Of a DNA stretch of 64,000 bases, positions 50,460-60,877 are shown in pieces. The first letter of the stretch is position 1. Each line of letters opens with the position of its first letter. Under the pieces are notes generated by a model. That model ran no database searches. It was not told the origin of the DNA and saw only the letters and a list, made by a program, of their open reading frames with translations. The DNA is from Pseudomonadota bacterium (GTDB lineage: Bacteria; Desulfobacterota; Desulfobulbia; Desulfobulbales; Desulfocapsaceae). The stretch is taken from the NCBI GenBank assembly GCA_018821785.1, contig JAHJLI010000008.1, forward strand, positions 16,500 to 80,499. Direction: 5' to 3'. The position numbers were made by a program, and so were the translations under genes.

Positions 50460-52160
50460 CTATTGGTTCATGACGTACTGATTGTTCAATCCGTATACCG
50501 TTTGCCAGACCCGCTCGAACCCTTCTCCATCCTTAACAGGTTTTTTGATCATTTTGTTAAAGATTTCCTCCTGAGCGGCGGAATTGTCTTGACCGAGGAT
50601 CATCTGCAGGGCATGGGTGGAAAAATCCTGGACCAGAAAAATGAAAATCTGCTCCAGCACGTCGGCATCGGTGCAATAGATCTTGGCATTTTCGAGGATC
50701 AACTGGGCATAAACGATGAGGGTGAAAAGTTCACCGGCGGCCAGCATATAATCGATGTTTTTGGCCTGTTCCTTGCTCGGCGGGGCAGTGACAAGGAGGT
50801 TTCTGAACAGCTCAACCTGCTCCCGGAACGCCAGGACATTGGGAGATTTCGCCCCCTCGTAGACCAGCCGGTAGTCGGGGAAAGTGACGGTTGCCAGCCC
50901 CCCGGTCTTCTGGTTGAAGAGATAACTGTCGTCTCCGGCCTCGTTTCTCTGTCCCACCTCTAGATAGGCAACCGGCTCAAAAAAATAGCTGCGGACAAAT
51001 TTGATGATGAGAGCCATGTTGACATGCTCGGTGCCTTCCAGCTTTGGCAGCATGCCAATATCGCGAATGGCCATCTCAAAATAGGTGTCCTGTTCAAAAC
51101 CCTTGGCGGCGATGATCTCATGCAGGCACTTGACCACCCTCTCACCCTGGCCGGTGACCTTCATTTTGACGATCGGGTTGAAGAGCAGGTAGCGGCGATC
51201 ATCATCGGAAGCCGCTCGCAGATAGTCCGCCGAGCGGAAGGCCACCAGTTTCATGGCGATCAGCCGAGCATAACTCTCGGTGAACATCTTTTTCACATGG
51301 GGAAAATCGGTGACTTGGCGGCCATACAGATTGCGACCCGCCGCATGGTTCAGAGCCTCGTAAAAACAGTGGGTGGCGATACCGATGGAGGCACAACCCA
51401 GCTCAAATTTGCCGATATTGATGGTGTTGAGCGAGGAGTTCCAGGCATGCTCGCCGCGCGACAAAATATCGGCATCAGTAATCGGATAGTCGTGCAAGGT
51501 GTATTCAGCGACATAGGCCTGACGAACTCCGGAGGTATCGATCTTTTTGACGCACTGGTACTTTTCATGGTTTGGATCGACCACGAAGAAAACGTATTCG
51601 CCGGTCCCTTCAATCTTGGCAAAAGTCGAGACAAGGGCGGCACAATTGCCGTTACCGATATAATACTTCGAACCCCTGGCCAGATAGCTGCCATCCGCCT
51701 GGGGAACCAGGAGCATCTCACTGGAATAGAGATCGGCGCCGTGCGCCCTCTCCGACAGGCCAAAGGCAAAGATTCCACCCGCCGCCAGGAGTTCGGCGGT
51801 TTTCTTCTTCACCTCCTCGTTCTTGCCCATCCAGATCGGCCCGAGGCCAAGAATTGTCACCTGCCAGGCATACCAGTAGCACAGCCCGTAGAAACCAAGC
51901 ACCTCGTTGAACTCGCTGATCCGCCACATGTCCCAGCGACCGCCATCCAGACTGTACTTTTGTGGAGTAAGAAAATCGGCAAAGATCTTTTCTTCCTTAA
52001 TGAACTGCAGAAAATCTTCGTACCAGATCATCGCCTGATCGTCGGCCTTGATACTCTTCAAGCCTTTTTTTTCAAAGAAATCTATGGTTTTCAGAACCAA
52101 TTCCCGCGAACGAGTATCGGCGTGATTACGTTGATATTTTTTTGGATTTAAAAGTTGCAC
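50460..52160 (-). CDS. Acyl-CoA dehydrogenase family protein (large, divergent)
   Basis: IFAFGLSERAHGADLYSSEM, YYIGNGNCAALVSTFAKI, KLEGTEHVNMALI; GTG start at 52160 with GGGAGG RBS. Confidence 0.85.
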   Translation of the reverse strand: MQLLNPKKYQRNHADTRSRELVLKTIDFFEKKGLKSIKADDQAMIWYEDFLQFIKEEKIFADFLTPQKYSLDGGRWDMWRISEFNEVLGFYGLCYWYAWQVTILGLGPIWMGKNEEVKKKTAELLAAGGIFAFGLSERAHGADLYSSEMLLVPQADGSYLARGSKYYIGNGNCAALVSTFAKIEGTGEYVFFVVDPNHEKYQCVKKIDTSGVRQAYVAEYTLHDYPITDADILSRGEHAWNSSLNTINIGKFELGCASIGIATHCFYEALNHAAGRNLYGRQVTDFPHVKKMFTESYARLIAMKLVAFRSADYLRAASDDDRRYLLFNPIVKMKVTGQGERVVKCLHEIIAAKGFEQDTYFEMAIRDIGMLPKLEGTEHVNMALIIKFVRSYFFEPVAYLEVGQRNEAGDDSYLFNQKTGGLATVTFPDYRLVYEGAKSPNVLAFREQVELFRNLLVTAPPSKEQAKNIDYMLAAGELFTLIVYAQLILENAKIYCTDADVLEQIFIFLVQDFSTHALQMILGQDNSAAQEEIFNKMIKKPVKDGEGFERVWQTVYGLNNQYVMNQ

Positions 52161-52212
52161 CTTATATCCTCCCTGGGAGTATTTTTTTTGTTTTGTCAAC
52201 AAATCAGGCAGA

Positions 52213-54216
52213 TCAACCGATATTTCTGCCAGCGTTATAGCCCTGGTGATTGGCCTCAAACACCGTGGCCGGAGCCAGGGCATCGCCCACCACTTGGCAG
52301 CTTATACCCAACTCTTCGGCAACCCTCTGCAGGGGATTGGCCGAGCGGGTGCCGACCGCAAGGACCACGCTGTCGGCCGCCAATTCTCGGACCTCGCCGT
52401 CATGTTCCAGGCGAACACCTTTATCGCTGATCGTAAGAACCTTGGCCTGTGTAAGGGTCTTCACCCCGTAGCGACCGACATCCTGGAGCATGCCCCAGCG
52501 AGTCGACTTGCCGAAATTGCTGCCAAGGGTGTCGACCATCTCAACCACGGTCACTTCTTTGCTTCCCTTCGTCGCCAGCTGGTACAATTTTTCCGGAGCA
52601 ACTGCCCCGTTGACAAGCAGAAATTTAATTTCTTCACCGGACAGCGCACCCTTTTCGGCGAGGAACAGGGCAGTTTCAATACCCACCGAACCACCACCGA
52701 CAATCGCCACCCTGCGGCCGGTAACCGCCTTCCCGGCAAGAACGTCCCATGCCTGAACCACATGTTCCTGCTGGGCACCTGGGATAGGCGGAGTAATCGG
52801 CTCACCACCGGTTGCCAGAATCAGGAAATCGGGTTTTTCCTCCGCCAGGATCTGGCCGTCCACCGATCTATTAAGTATCACCTTGATGCCGTGAAGGACA
52901 ACCTGGCAGGCCATGTCTTCGGCAAAAACCAAAAATTCGCCGCGGCCTGGAGGAGCTCCAGCCAGATGCAGCTGCCCGCCAAGCCGCAGACCGGTTTCGA
53001 AAAGGCTGACATGATGGCCCTGTTCAGCCGCCGCTATCGCCGCCGACATGCCAGCCACACCGCCGCCAACCACCATCACCTTTTTCGGTGTTTCGGTTTT
53101 TCCCGGCTGCACCTCGTATTCATGTCCGGCGCGGGGATTGCAAAGACACTCCACCGGTTTCATCTTGAAGACATGGTCAAAGCATCCCTGGCCACAGGCG
53201 ACGCAATGGACAATTTCTTTGTCCCGTCCGGTCCTGGCCTTTTCCGGGAAAAAGGGATCGGCGATGAGGGCCCTGCCGAGGGCAACCATGTCGCAGAACC
53301 CTTCCTCTACCAGCAACCTGGCAATGGACGGATCGTTAATGCGATGGCTGGCAATGACCGGCACCGACACCCGTTGCTTGATGTCACGGGCAAGGTAGGA
53401 AAAGACGCCGCGCGGCACTTGGGTGACGATCTGCGGCACCTGCGCCTCGTGCCAGCCGACATTGATGCACAGCGCATGAACGCCTTCAGCCTCCAGTGAC
53501 ACCGCAAACTCAAGGAGCTCCGCAGGGCCAATGCCGCCATCCATGAAATCGTTGCCGTTTATCCGCACCAGGATGGGAAAATCATCCCCAACCAGATTCT
53601 TAATTCCGCGAATGACCTCCAAGCCAAAGCGCATCCTGTTCTCCAGGCTGCCGCCATATTGGTCAAGACGATTATTGGTGAGCGGCGACAGGAATTCACT
53701 GATCAAATACCCAGTACCGGCAAGGATCTCAACGAGGTCAAAGCCTGCATCACGGACCCGCTTTGCGGCGGTTGCAAATCTCCGGACAGTTTCACGAATT
53801 TGCTCAGAGCTTAGCTCTTCTGGGGTTTCACGGGTCAGACGGGAAGGAACCGGCGACGGCGCCACTGGTTTTTTGCCGCCGAGAAAAAAAGACATATTAT
53901 AACGCCCGGCATGATTGAGCTGGACGGTGGCTTTTGATCCACCTTCATGAATGACACCAGCGAGTGCGGCAAGCCCAGGAACGTGTTCATCGAGATGGGC
54001 GCCGATATTCGACGGGGTGCCGGACAATTCGTCAACGGTAGCATAGCCGACGCTGATGAGGCCAACGCCACCCTTCGCCCGTTCCCGATAAAACTCACAC
54101 AGTTGCTCGGTGACCAGGAAGTTTTTGCACATATTGAGGTGCATGGCCGGCATGTACAGGCGATTCTTCAGCTTGACTTTACCAATACATATTTCTGTAA
54201 ACAACGGATCGTTCAT
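52213..54216 (-). CDS. NADH:flavin oxidoreductase / 2,4-dienoyl-CoA reductase-like (OYE + FAD)
   Basis: KLKNRLYMPAMHLNM, CVACGQGCFDHVFKMKPVECLCNPRAG, VMVVGGGVAGMSAAIAAAEQG. Confidence 0.9.
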   Translation of the reverse strand: MNDPLFTEICIGKVKLKNRLYMPAMHLNMCKNFLVTEQLCEFYRERAKGGVGLISVGYATVDELSGTPSNIGAHLDEHVPGLAALAGVIHEGGSKATVQLNHAGRYNMSFFLGGKKPVAPSPVPSRLTRETPEELSSEQIRETVRRFATAAKRVRDAGFDLVEILAGTGYLISEFLSPLTNNRLDQYGGSLENRMRFGLEVIRGIKNLVGDDFPILVRINGNDFMDGGIGPAELLEFAVSLEAEGVHALCINVGWHEAQVPQIVTQVPRGVFSYLARDIKQRVSVPVIASHRINDPSIARLLVEEGFCDMVALGRALIADPFFPEKARTGRDKEIVHCVACGQGCFDHVFKMKPVECLCNPRAGHEYEVQPGKTETPKKVMVVGGGVAGMSAAIAAAEQGHHVSLFETGLRLGGQLHLAGAPPGRGEFLVFAEDMACQVVLHGIKVILNRSVDGQILAEEKPDFLILATGGEPITPPIPGAQQEHVVQAWDVLAGKAVTGRRVAIVGGGSVGIETALFLAEKGALSGEEIKFLLVNGAVAPEKLYQLATKGSKEVTVVEMVDTLGSNFGKSTRWGMLQDVGRYGVKTLTQAKVLTISDKGVRLEHDGEVRELAADSVVLAVGTRSANPLQRVAEELGISCQVVGDALAPATVFEANHQGYNAGRNIG

Positions 54217-54226
54217 AGGTTCTCCT

Positions 54227-55174
54227 TCAACGCCCTGTGGCGGTGTGAAACAACTCCTTTACCTGGTCAAAAAGACCAATTTCCGCAAGCGCCCGCCGCA
54301 GCATCTCCGGCTGTTCAAGGAGGTCTTTCATGAACACTACCTCCGATACTTTAAGATAAAGATGAAAGGCTTCTCTAAGAGGTTCGCCCAGCAGTTTTTC
54401 AATCATCACAATCAGGTTTTTTTCATCTTTATGGGGGCGAAGCTGTTCTACCCGGAGGAGGAGTTTTGAAATGTAAAAAAGCAGGGTATGGTCGATACTG
54501 CCAATCGACTTGCGGTGGCCTGGCAGGATCAATCGGTCTCGCAAACTCGCAAGTTTGATAAGGGTTTCACAATACACTTGGTAATTATTAAACCGCTCTC
54601 CACTCTCAAGATCGACATCAAGGAGCGGCGATTGAAAAATTCCTCGCAACAGGGTATCTCCGGTGACCGCCCAATCTTCGCCTACGTACACAAGATCGCT
54701 CTGCGAATGGCCTGGACAATTGAGCACGGAAATCCCCAGTCGATCCGGGATATCTTTTTCCGCCACCAGGTATTTTTTCGGAAAAGGTGGGAACAACAGG
54801 CCACTGTTGAAAATCTGCCGCAACTCGTCTAGTGACTCTTGGCTGAAACCCAAAGAGGCCAAGAGATCGTGCATCCCCTCGATCCGTTTTTCATGGTTGG
54901 CGATTTTCAGGCAATCCCGATAGGGCAGGTAGATTACGGCATCGCTGTTCTGTTCAAGCCATGAGGCGAGGCCATAATGATCAATATGACAATGGGTGAT
55001 GATGACATGACGGAGATTTGCCACATCTACATGGTCCAGCAGATACCGCTCTGCCTCAGGGGTAGGCGGACCAGTATCGAAAAGCACCGGTTCTCCCGCC
55101 AGCACACCGGAGTAGCAGTGCATGGGACCTACCATATACGGAGTATTGATGGTATGCTGCGTTAATCCGGACAT
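54227..55174 (-). CDS. MBL-fold metallo-hydrolase
   Basis: HVIITHCHIDHYGLASWLEQ, NCPGHSQSDLVYVGEDWAVTGDTLL, LILPGHRKSIG. Confidence 0.9.
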   Translation of the reverse strand: MSGLTQHTINTPYMVGPMHCYSGVLAGEPVLFDTGPPTPEAERYLLDHVDVANLRHVIITHCHIDHYGLASWLEQNSDAVIYLPYRDCLKIANHEKRIEGMHDLLASLGFSQESLDELRQIFNSGLLFPPFPKKYLVAEKDIPDRLGISVLNCPGHSQSDLVYVGEDWAVTGDTLLRGIFQSPLLDVDLESGERFNNYQVYCETLIKLASLRDRLILPGHRKSIGSIDHTLLFYISKLLLRVEQLRPHKDEKNLIVMIEKLLGEPLREAFHLYLKVSEVVFMKDLLEQPEMLRRALAEIGLFDQVKELFHTATGR

Positions 55175-55253
55175 AGCTACCAGGTAGGGATTTAAAACCG
55201 GGCGGGAAACCGGTGTCTGTCAAAATTGGCAGACACCGGTAAAGATTCAATGC

Positions 55254-57032
55254 CTAGAATATATATTTTTCCGCTTCGCAGGCAGCCCGGGCGAGTGTCC
55301 GCTTGGCTGCGAGCAGGCCGGTGGCGTCGTACTTGCCGAAACGCCTGATACCTGAGAGAATCATATTCAAGGTGTCGCCTTCCTCGATATAGAAGGCGCC
55401 CTTGCGTGCCGAACTGGCGGCGATCTCCGAGGCCTCAAAGGCAAAGGTCTTGACGGCAGCCAAAACCAATTCCTGCTTGGCTTCACTTACCTTGGCAAGA
55501 TTTTTCTCAGCCCGCAAGACTACGCTTTCCAGGGCAAAAATCTGGATGGCGATGTCCGCCGCGGCAATAAGGATCTCCTGCTCATTGACCAGCTTGTCCA
55601 TGAATTTCTGGACGCCAACCCCTGAGAGGATGAGGAACAGGGTCTTGAGATTTTTAATGAGAGCCTTCTCCTTGACAAAGGGGATGGACTCGTCCAATTC
55701 CTCAAAACTCGGGGTCATGAGCGACTCGAATGCCTTCATCGCTTCGGCCTGGAGCGGCAACTCGCCTTTCATCGCCTTACGCAGGATCATGCCCGGAATG
55801 AGCAGTCGGTTGATCTCGTTAGTGCCTTCGAAGATGCGGTTGATCCGCTCGTCACGGTAGTAACGCTCGGCCGGATATTCGGCACAAAAACCGTAGCCGC
55901 CATGGATCTGCAGGACTTCATCGACAGTTCGGGCGAGTACTTCGCTGCAGAAGACCTTGGCAATTCCGCACTCGGAAGCATATTCCTCGATACCCTGCAG
56001 ATATTCCTCATAGTAGTTGTCGACGCCCTTATCGATGGTCGCAATCTTGTGGTCGAGGAGCCCAGCAAGACGATAGACAAGAGACTCAGAGGCATAGATA
56101 TTGGCGGTCAAGTCAGCAATTTTTTCGGCAATGGCGCCGAATTTGGCAATCGGGGTATTGAACTGCTTACGCTCATTGGCGTATTTGATCCCGGCGACCA
56201 TAGCCATTTTCGAGGCGCCGCAAACACCTGCACCAAGCTTGAACCTACCGATATTAAGGACATTGAAGGCAATCTTATGGCCTTTTCCCTTCTCGCCGAG
56301 GAGGTTTTCAACCGGTACCTTGCAGTTGTCGAGGATGATCTGGGTTGTCGATGAACCCTTGATGCCGAGTTTCTTCTCTTCCGGTCCGACAATCAGACCG
56401 GGGAAGCTCTTCTCAACGAGGAAGGCGGTAAAATGCTCCTTGTCGATCTTGGCAAAGACGGTGAAAAGTTGGGCAAAGCCGCCGTTGGTGATAAACTGCT
56501 TGGTGCCGTTCAGGATATAGTACTTGCCATCATCGGAGAGAACCGCGGAGGCCTGGGCACCAAGGGCGTCGCTGCCGGAACCCGGTTCGGTCAGACAGTA
56601 GGCGGCACACCATTCGCCGGAGATTATTTTCTCTAAGTATTGTTCCTTCTGCGCCTTGGTGCCGTAATAGACGAGCGGTAGAGTACCAATGCCCGTATGA
56701 CAGGAATAGGCAACGGAAAAAGAACCTCCCTGGGACATTTTTTCGCTGACCAGCATTGAGGAAGCCTTGTCGAGTTCCAGCCCGCCGTACTCTTCTGGAG
56801 AATCCATCATCAGGAGGCCGAGTTCGCCGCATTTCTTCATGCCTTCTACGACGATATCGAAATTCTGTTTGTCGATTTCTTCGGTCTTAGGATAGATTTC
56901 TGCAGTGAGAAACTGCTCGACGGTCTCGCCCATCTGCCGTTGCTCGTCGGTGAAATCTTCCGGAGTGAATACATCGGCACAGGGAGTTTCGGCAATCAGA
57001 TACTCGCCGCCTTTCATTATTTTTATAGCCAT
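55254..57032 (-). CDS. fadE: Acyl-CoA dehydrogenase, FadE-type with C-terminal extension
   Basis: AYCLTEPGSGSDALGAQA, QIHGGYGFCAEYPAERYYRDERINRIFEGTNEINRLLI. Confidence 0.93.
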   Translation of the reverse strand: MAIKIMKGGEYLIAETPCADVFTPEDFTDEQRQMGETVEQFLTAEIYPKTEEIDKQNFDIVVEGMKKCGELGLLMMDSPEEYGGLELDKASSMLVSEKMSQGGSFSVAYSCHTGIGTLPLVYYGTKAQKEQYLEKIISGEWCAAYCLTEPGSGSDALGAQASAVLSDDGKYYILNGTKQFITNGGFAQLFTVFAKIDKEHFTAFLVEKSFPGLIVGPEEKKLGIKGSSTTQIILDNCKVPVENLLGEKGKGHKIAFNVLNIGRFKLGAGVCGASKMAMVAGIKYANERKQFNTPIAKFGAIAEKIADLTANIYASESLVYRLAGLLDHKIATIDKGVDNYYEEYLQGIEEYASECGIAKVFCSEVLARTVDEVLQIHGGYGFCAEYPAERYYRDERINRIFEGTNEINRLLIPGMILRKAMKGELPLQAEAMKAFESLMTPSFEELDESIPFVKEKALIKNLKTLFLILSGVGVQKFMDKLVNEQEILIAAADIAIQIFALESVVLRAEKNLAKVSEAKQELVLAAVKTFAFEASEIAASSARKGAFYIEEGDTLNMILSGIRRFGKYDATGLLAAKRTLARAACEAEKYIF

Positions 57033-57068
57033 TATCGTTTCCTCGCAGGTTGAGAAGAGTACAGATTT

Positions 57069-58241
57069 TTATAATCTTTCGAAAATTCCAGCGGCACCCA
57101 TGCCACCGCCAATACACATGGAAACCATGCCGTAACGCAGTTTTCTCCGGCCCATCTCGTGCAGGAGAGTGGTGGTCAACTTGGCGCCGGTACAACCAAG
57201 CGGATGACCAAGGGCAATTGCTCCGCCATTGACATTGATAATATCTGGATTAAGACCAAGGGTTTTGATGACCGCCAGGGCCTGGGCGGCAAAGGCCTCG
57301 TTCAGCTCAATCAGCTGGATATCCTCCTGCTTCAACCCCGCCAGTTTCAGCGCAGCAGGAATCGCCACGATCGGTCCTATTCCCATCAGCTCAGGAGCAC
57401 AGCCGTTGGCTGAGAAGGCGAGGAAACGGGCAATCGGGCTCTTGCTGATTTTCTCCAGATACTCTTCCGACACAACCAGGGCAACGGCAGCACCGTCGGT
57501 CATCTGCGAGGAGTTGCCGGCGGTCACCGGACCACCGACTTTAAAGGCCGGACGGACTTTGGCAAGAGACTCTAATGTAGTGCCGGCACGTACTCCGTCA
57601 TCAACGGTAACCAGTTCCTTGGTCCGTTGCATCTTGCCACCTGCCAGGACATTTTTCTCTATCTCAACCGGGATAATTTCATCGGCAAACCTGCCTGCCT
57701 CGATGGCTGCGGCAGCCTTGGCGTTGCTGGCGACGGCAAAGGTATCCATGGCCAACCGGTCAATACCGTACTTTTCGGCTACCAATTCAGCGGTAACTCC
57801 CATGGAGGCGAATGCCTCGGGCCAGTCTACCATCATGCCCGGATTGGCACTGTATTTCAGTCCGCCAAGTGGAACGCAGGACATTGATTCTACTCCGCCG
57901 GCTACAATACAGTCGGCAAAGCCACTCATAACCCGCTCGGCGGCCATGGCTATGGTCTGTAGTCCGGCCGAACAAAAACGGTTGACGGTCAGGCCAGGCA
58001 CCTCAACCGGCAGGCCGGCCTTCATGGCCGCTACCCGGCCGACATTCATGCCCTGTTCGGCCTCGGGGAAGGCGCAGCCAAGATAGACATCATTGATGGT
58101 CATCGGGTCGATCCCGGTACGCTCAACTAGCCCTCTGATCGCCAGGGCCGCCAGATCATCCGGCCGTACATCTTTCAGTTTTCCTTTATTTGCCCGGCAG
58201 CCCGGAGTTCGGTAGCTTGCCAATATATATGCTTTTTTCAT
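57069..58241 (-). CDS. fadA: Acetyl-CoA C-acyltransferase (thiolase)
   Basis: VNRFCSAGLQTIAMAA, NVNGGAIALGHPLGCTGAKLTTTLLHEM, GMVSMCIGGGMGAAGIFE. Confidence 0.95.
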   Translation of the reverse strand: MKKAYILASYRTPGCRANKGKLKDVRPDDLAALAIRGLVERTGIDPMTINDVYLGCAFPEAEQGMNVGRVAAMKAGLPVEVPGLTVNRFCSAGLQTIAMAAERVMSGFADCIVAGGVESMSCVPLGGLKYSANPGMMVDWPEAFASMGVTAELVAEKYGIDRLAMDTFAVASNAKAAAAIEAGRFADEIIPVEIEKNVLAGGKMQRTKELVTVDDGVRAGTTLESLAKVRPAFKVGGPVTAGNSSQMTDGAAVALVVSEEYLEKISKSPIARFLAFSANGCAPELMGIGPIVAIPAALKLAGLKQEDIQLIELNEAFAAQALAVIKTLGLNPDIINVNGGAIALGHPLGCTGAKLTTTLLHEMGRRKLRYGMVSMCIGGGMGAAGIFERL

Positions 58242-58354
58242 TTTGATACTCCCTTGTTGGGTGATCTTTTAAGCTGGGTTATCGCGCCCAAGCGGAATCG
58301 ACGTACTACGAAAATTTTGCCGCGGGAAGCGTGCGGAAAAATTATTCTAAACGC

Positions 58355-60742
58355 CTAATTCCGCAACGGCTTGCCGGTCTTCAGCATATGTTGGATACGC
58401 TCAACGGTTTTCTTGTTGCTGATGAGTTTCAGGAAGTTTTCCCGCTCAAGCTGGAGGAGGTAGTCTTCACTGATCAGAGTGCCGGCATTGACATCGCCGC
58501 CGCACATGACCTGGGCGATTATTGCCCCCATCTCTGCCTCATAGTCGGTTATAAAATTACCCATCTTCATATTCCACAGCTGGCTCTTGATGGCAGCGGC
58601 AATGCCACGGCCCGGAGCCGGAAGATTCTCTACCGGACGCTTCGGACGATAATTGACCGCGAGAGCAAGAACCTTCTGCTTGGCATCACCGATCAACCGG
58701 TCGATATCCATGGTGATGCTGTCACCGTTCTGCATATAATCCATAGGGAACAGTTCGGCGGCACCCATGGACACTTTTGCCATGGCCAGCTGCTGGAAGT
58801 TCTTGATGATAAAGGGTTGAACATCGGTATTGAACTGCTGCGCCAGCTGAATTGCGCGCATGCTCATTTCCTTTGTGCCACCGCCGCCGGGCAGAAGCCC
58901 GACACCAATCTCAACCAATCCCATATAGGTTTCCGAATAGGCGTTGACTGCGTCAGCATGGAGACAGAATTCCGCCCCGCCACCAAGGGTCATGCCAAAT
59001 GGTGCGGCAACCACTGGCACCTTGGCGTATTTCACCGCCATGGTTGCCTTCTGGAAGGCCCGCAGAACCATGTTGATATCGTCATAGGCGCCTTCGGCAA
59101 GGGCCACGGCCATCATCATTAAATTGGCACCGACCGAAAAATTTGCGCCCTGGTTAGCAATAACCAAGCCGACGCCCTCTTCTTCCGCACGTTTGATGGC
59201 CTTGTGGGTCATGGCCAGGATGTCGCCGCTGATGGCATTCATCTTCGAATGGAACTCAAAGCCAAAGACGCCGTCGCCGAGATCGACCACCGAACAGCTG
59301 GCGTTTTTCTCCACCACCTTGCCGGCTTTCCTCAGAATCTCAAGACGAATTTCCCCGTCTTTTACTGGCACCGGAACGTATTCGCGCTTTGCCAGATCGA
59401 AGTATTGCTTGCCACCCTTCTCATCGTAACGATAAAAAGAGGTGATTCCTTTGAGGCTCTCCGGCACCTTGATGCCCTCTTTTTCCGCCCGTTTGACAAA
59501 ATCCTCAACGCCAATGGCATCAAACATTTCAAAGGGACCGATCTCCCAGTTGAAGCCCCAGCGCATGGCGTTATCGACATTAACCACGTCATCGGCTATC
59601 TCAGGGATGCGGTTGACCGCATAAATGAGGGTGTCACGGATACTCTTCCAGGCGAACTCGGCGCCTTTATCGCTGCCGCCGATGACCATCTTCACCTTCT
59701 GGCCGGGACCATCGACCTGCTTGACGGCCAGGGCGGAGGCGAATTTCGGCTTGGCCAGGGGCTTATAGTCACCGGTTGTATAATCGTAGTAGAAGAGGGC
59801 CTTCTTGCCGCCGACCATCTCTTTTTTATAGAAACCACCACCGCTCTTGTTGCCAAGGAGGCCGCCGTCGATCATCTTCTTCATGAAATCCGGCATCTTG
59901 AAGACATGGCGTTCTTCGTCATTGGGCAGGAGATCATGGGAGTTGGTGCCGACGTGACCGAGGGTATCGAGGCCGACCAGATCGGCTGTGCGGAAGGCGG
60001 CGCTCTTGGGCCTGGCAGTAGCCTGACCGGCGATGGAGTCAACCTCTTCGACGGTCATGCCCATCGCCACCATGTGTTCGATACCCTTATAAATAGCATA
60101 GGTGCCGATGCGGTTGGCGATAAAGTTGGTGGTATCCTTGGCGTAGACAATGCCCTTGCCGAGCCGCTTGCTGATGAAGTCGGCCATGCCCTGCATAATC
60201 GCCGGGTCGGTTTCCTTGCAGGGAACCAGCTCCATGAGGCGCATATAGCGGGGTGGATTGAAGAAATGGGTAGCAAGGAAGTTTTTCCGCACCTCGGCTG
60301 GTAATACCGCCGCCATTTCGTTGACCGAAAGACCGCTGGTATTGGTGGTGAGTATCGCACCGGGAGCAAGGTTTGGCACGAGTTTTTGCAGGAGGTCGAG
60401 CTTGATCGGCATATATTCGACGACCACCTCAATGATCCAATCACATTCCTTTAATTTCCCTAGGTCATCGACCAGGTTGCCGACCTGAATCTGGCCCGCA
60501 TACTGACTCAGGTAAAAAGGTGCGGGTTTCATCTTCAGCAAGCCCTGCAGGCCGTTTCTGGCGATCCGGTTGCGAACGACCGGGCTCTCGAGGGTCAATC
60601 CCTGCGCTTCTTCCTGCTTGTCCAGTCCTTTAGGAACGATGTCAAGCAAAAGAATTTCCAATCCCGCATTGGCGAGATGAGCGGCAATGGTGGCCCCCAT
60701 TACTCCGGCGCCAAGTACGGCTACTCGATTAATTTGCCTCAT
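58355..60742 (-). CDS. 3-hydroxyacyl-CoA dehydrogenase / enoyl-CoA hydratase fusion (FadN-like domain order)
   Basis: N-terminal VAVLGAGVMGATIAAHLANAG, NFLATHFFNPPRYMRLMELVP; C-terminal crotonase PFGMTLGGGAEFCLHAD. Confidence 0.93.
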   Translation of the reverse strand: MRQINRVAVLGAGVMGATIAAHLANAGLEILLLDIVPKGLDKQEEAQGLTLESPVVRNRIARNGLQGLLKMKPAPFYLSQYAGQIQVGNLVDDLGKLKECDWIIEVVVEYMPIKLDLLQKLVPNLAPGAILTTNTSGLSVNEMAAVLPAEVRKNFLATHFFNPPRYMRLMELVPCKETDPAIMQGMADFISKRLGKGIVYAKDTTNFIANRIGTYAIYKGIEHMVAMGMTVEEVDSIAGQATARPKSAAFRTADLVGLDTLGHVGTNSHDLLPNDEERHVFKMPDFMKKMIDGGLLGNKSGGGFYKKEMVGGKKALFYYDYTTGDYKPLAKPKFASALAVKQVDGPGQKVKMVIGGSDKGAEFAWKSIRDTLIYAVNRIPEIADDVVNVDNAMRWGFNWEIGPFEMFDAIGVEDFVKRAEKEGIKVPESLKGITSFYRYDEKGGKQYFDLAKREYVPVPVKDGEIRLEILRKAGKVVEKNASCSVVDLGDGVFGFEFHSKMNAISGDILAMTHKAIKRAEEEGVGLVIANQGANFSVGANLMMMAVALAEGAYDDINMVLRAFQKATMAVKYAKVPVVAAPFGMTLGGGAEFCLHADAVNAYSETYMGLVEIGVGLLPGGGGTKEMSMRAIQLAQQFNTDVQPFIIKNFQQLAMAKVSMGAAELFPMDYMQNGDSITMDIDRLIGDAKQKVLALAVNYRPKRPVENLPAPGRGIAAAIKSQLWNMKMGNFITDYEAEMGAIIAQVMCGGDVNAGTLISEDYLLQLERENFLKLISNKKTVERIQHMLKTGKPLRN

Positions 60743-60758
60743 GTTATTTCTCCGTTTA

Positions 60759-60835
60759 GTACCTTAGAAATTCGTTTCTTGTTTTTTATAAACGAATTTC
60801 GTTAAGGTAGTTATCCCGTTGACCGGGGTTAGATT
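60759..60835 (+). repeat. Intergenic stem-loop repeat, copy D
   Basis: GTACCTTAGAAATTCGTTTCTTGTTTTTTATAAACGAATTTCGTTAAGGTAGTTATCCCGTTGACCGGGGTTAG. Confidence 0.85.
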
Positions 60836-60877
60836 CTTATAACTTTGGTTTGTAATTTTTTATCTCAAAAGGGTGCT

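Noticed and set aside
51024-52151. 375-aa plus-strand ORF
   Set aside because: Antisense shadow of the acyl-CoA dehydrogenase gene; no recognisable motifs.
52246-53499. 417-aa plus-strand ORF
   Set aside because: Antisense shadow of the OYE-type reductase gene.
59204-60304. 366-aa plus-strand ORF
   Set aside because: Antisense shadow of the hydroxyacyl-CoA dehydrogenase fusion; low-complexity His/Asp/Gly-rich.
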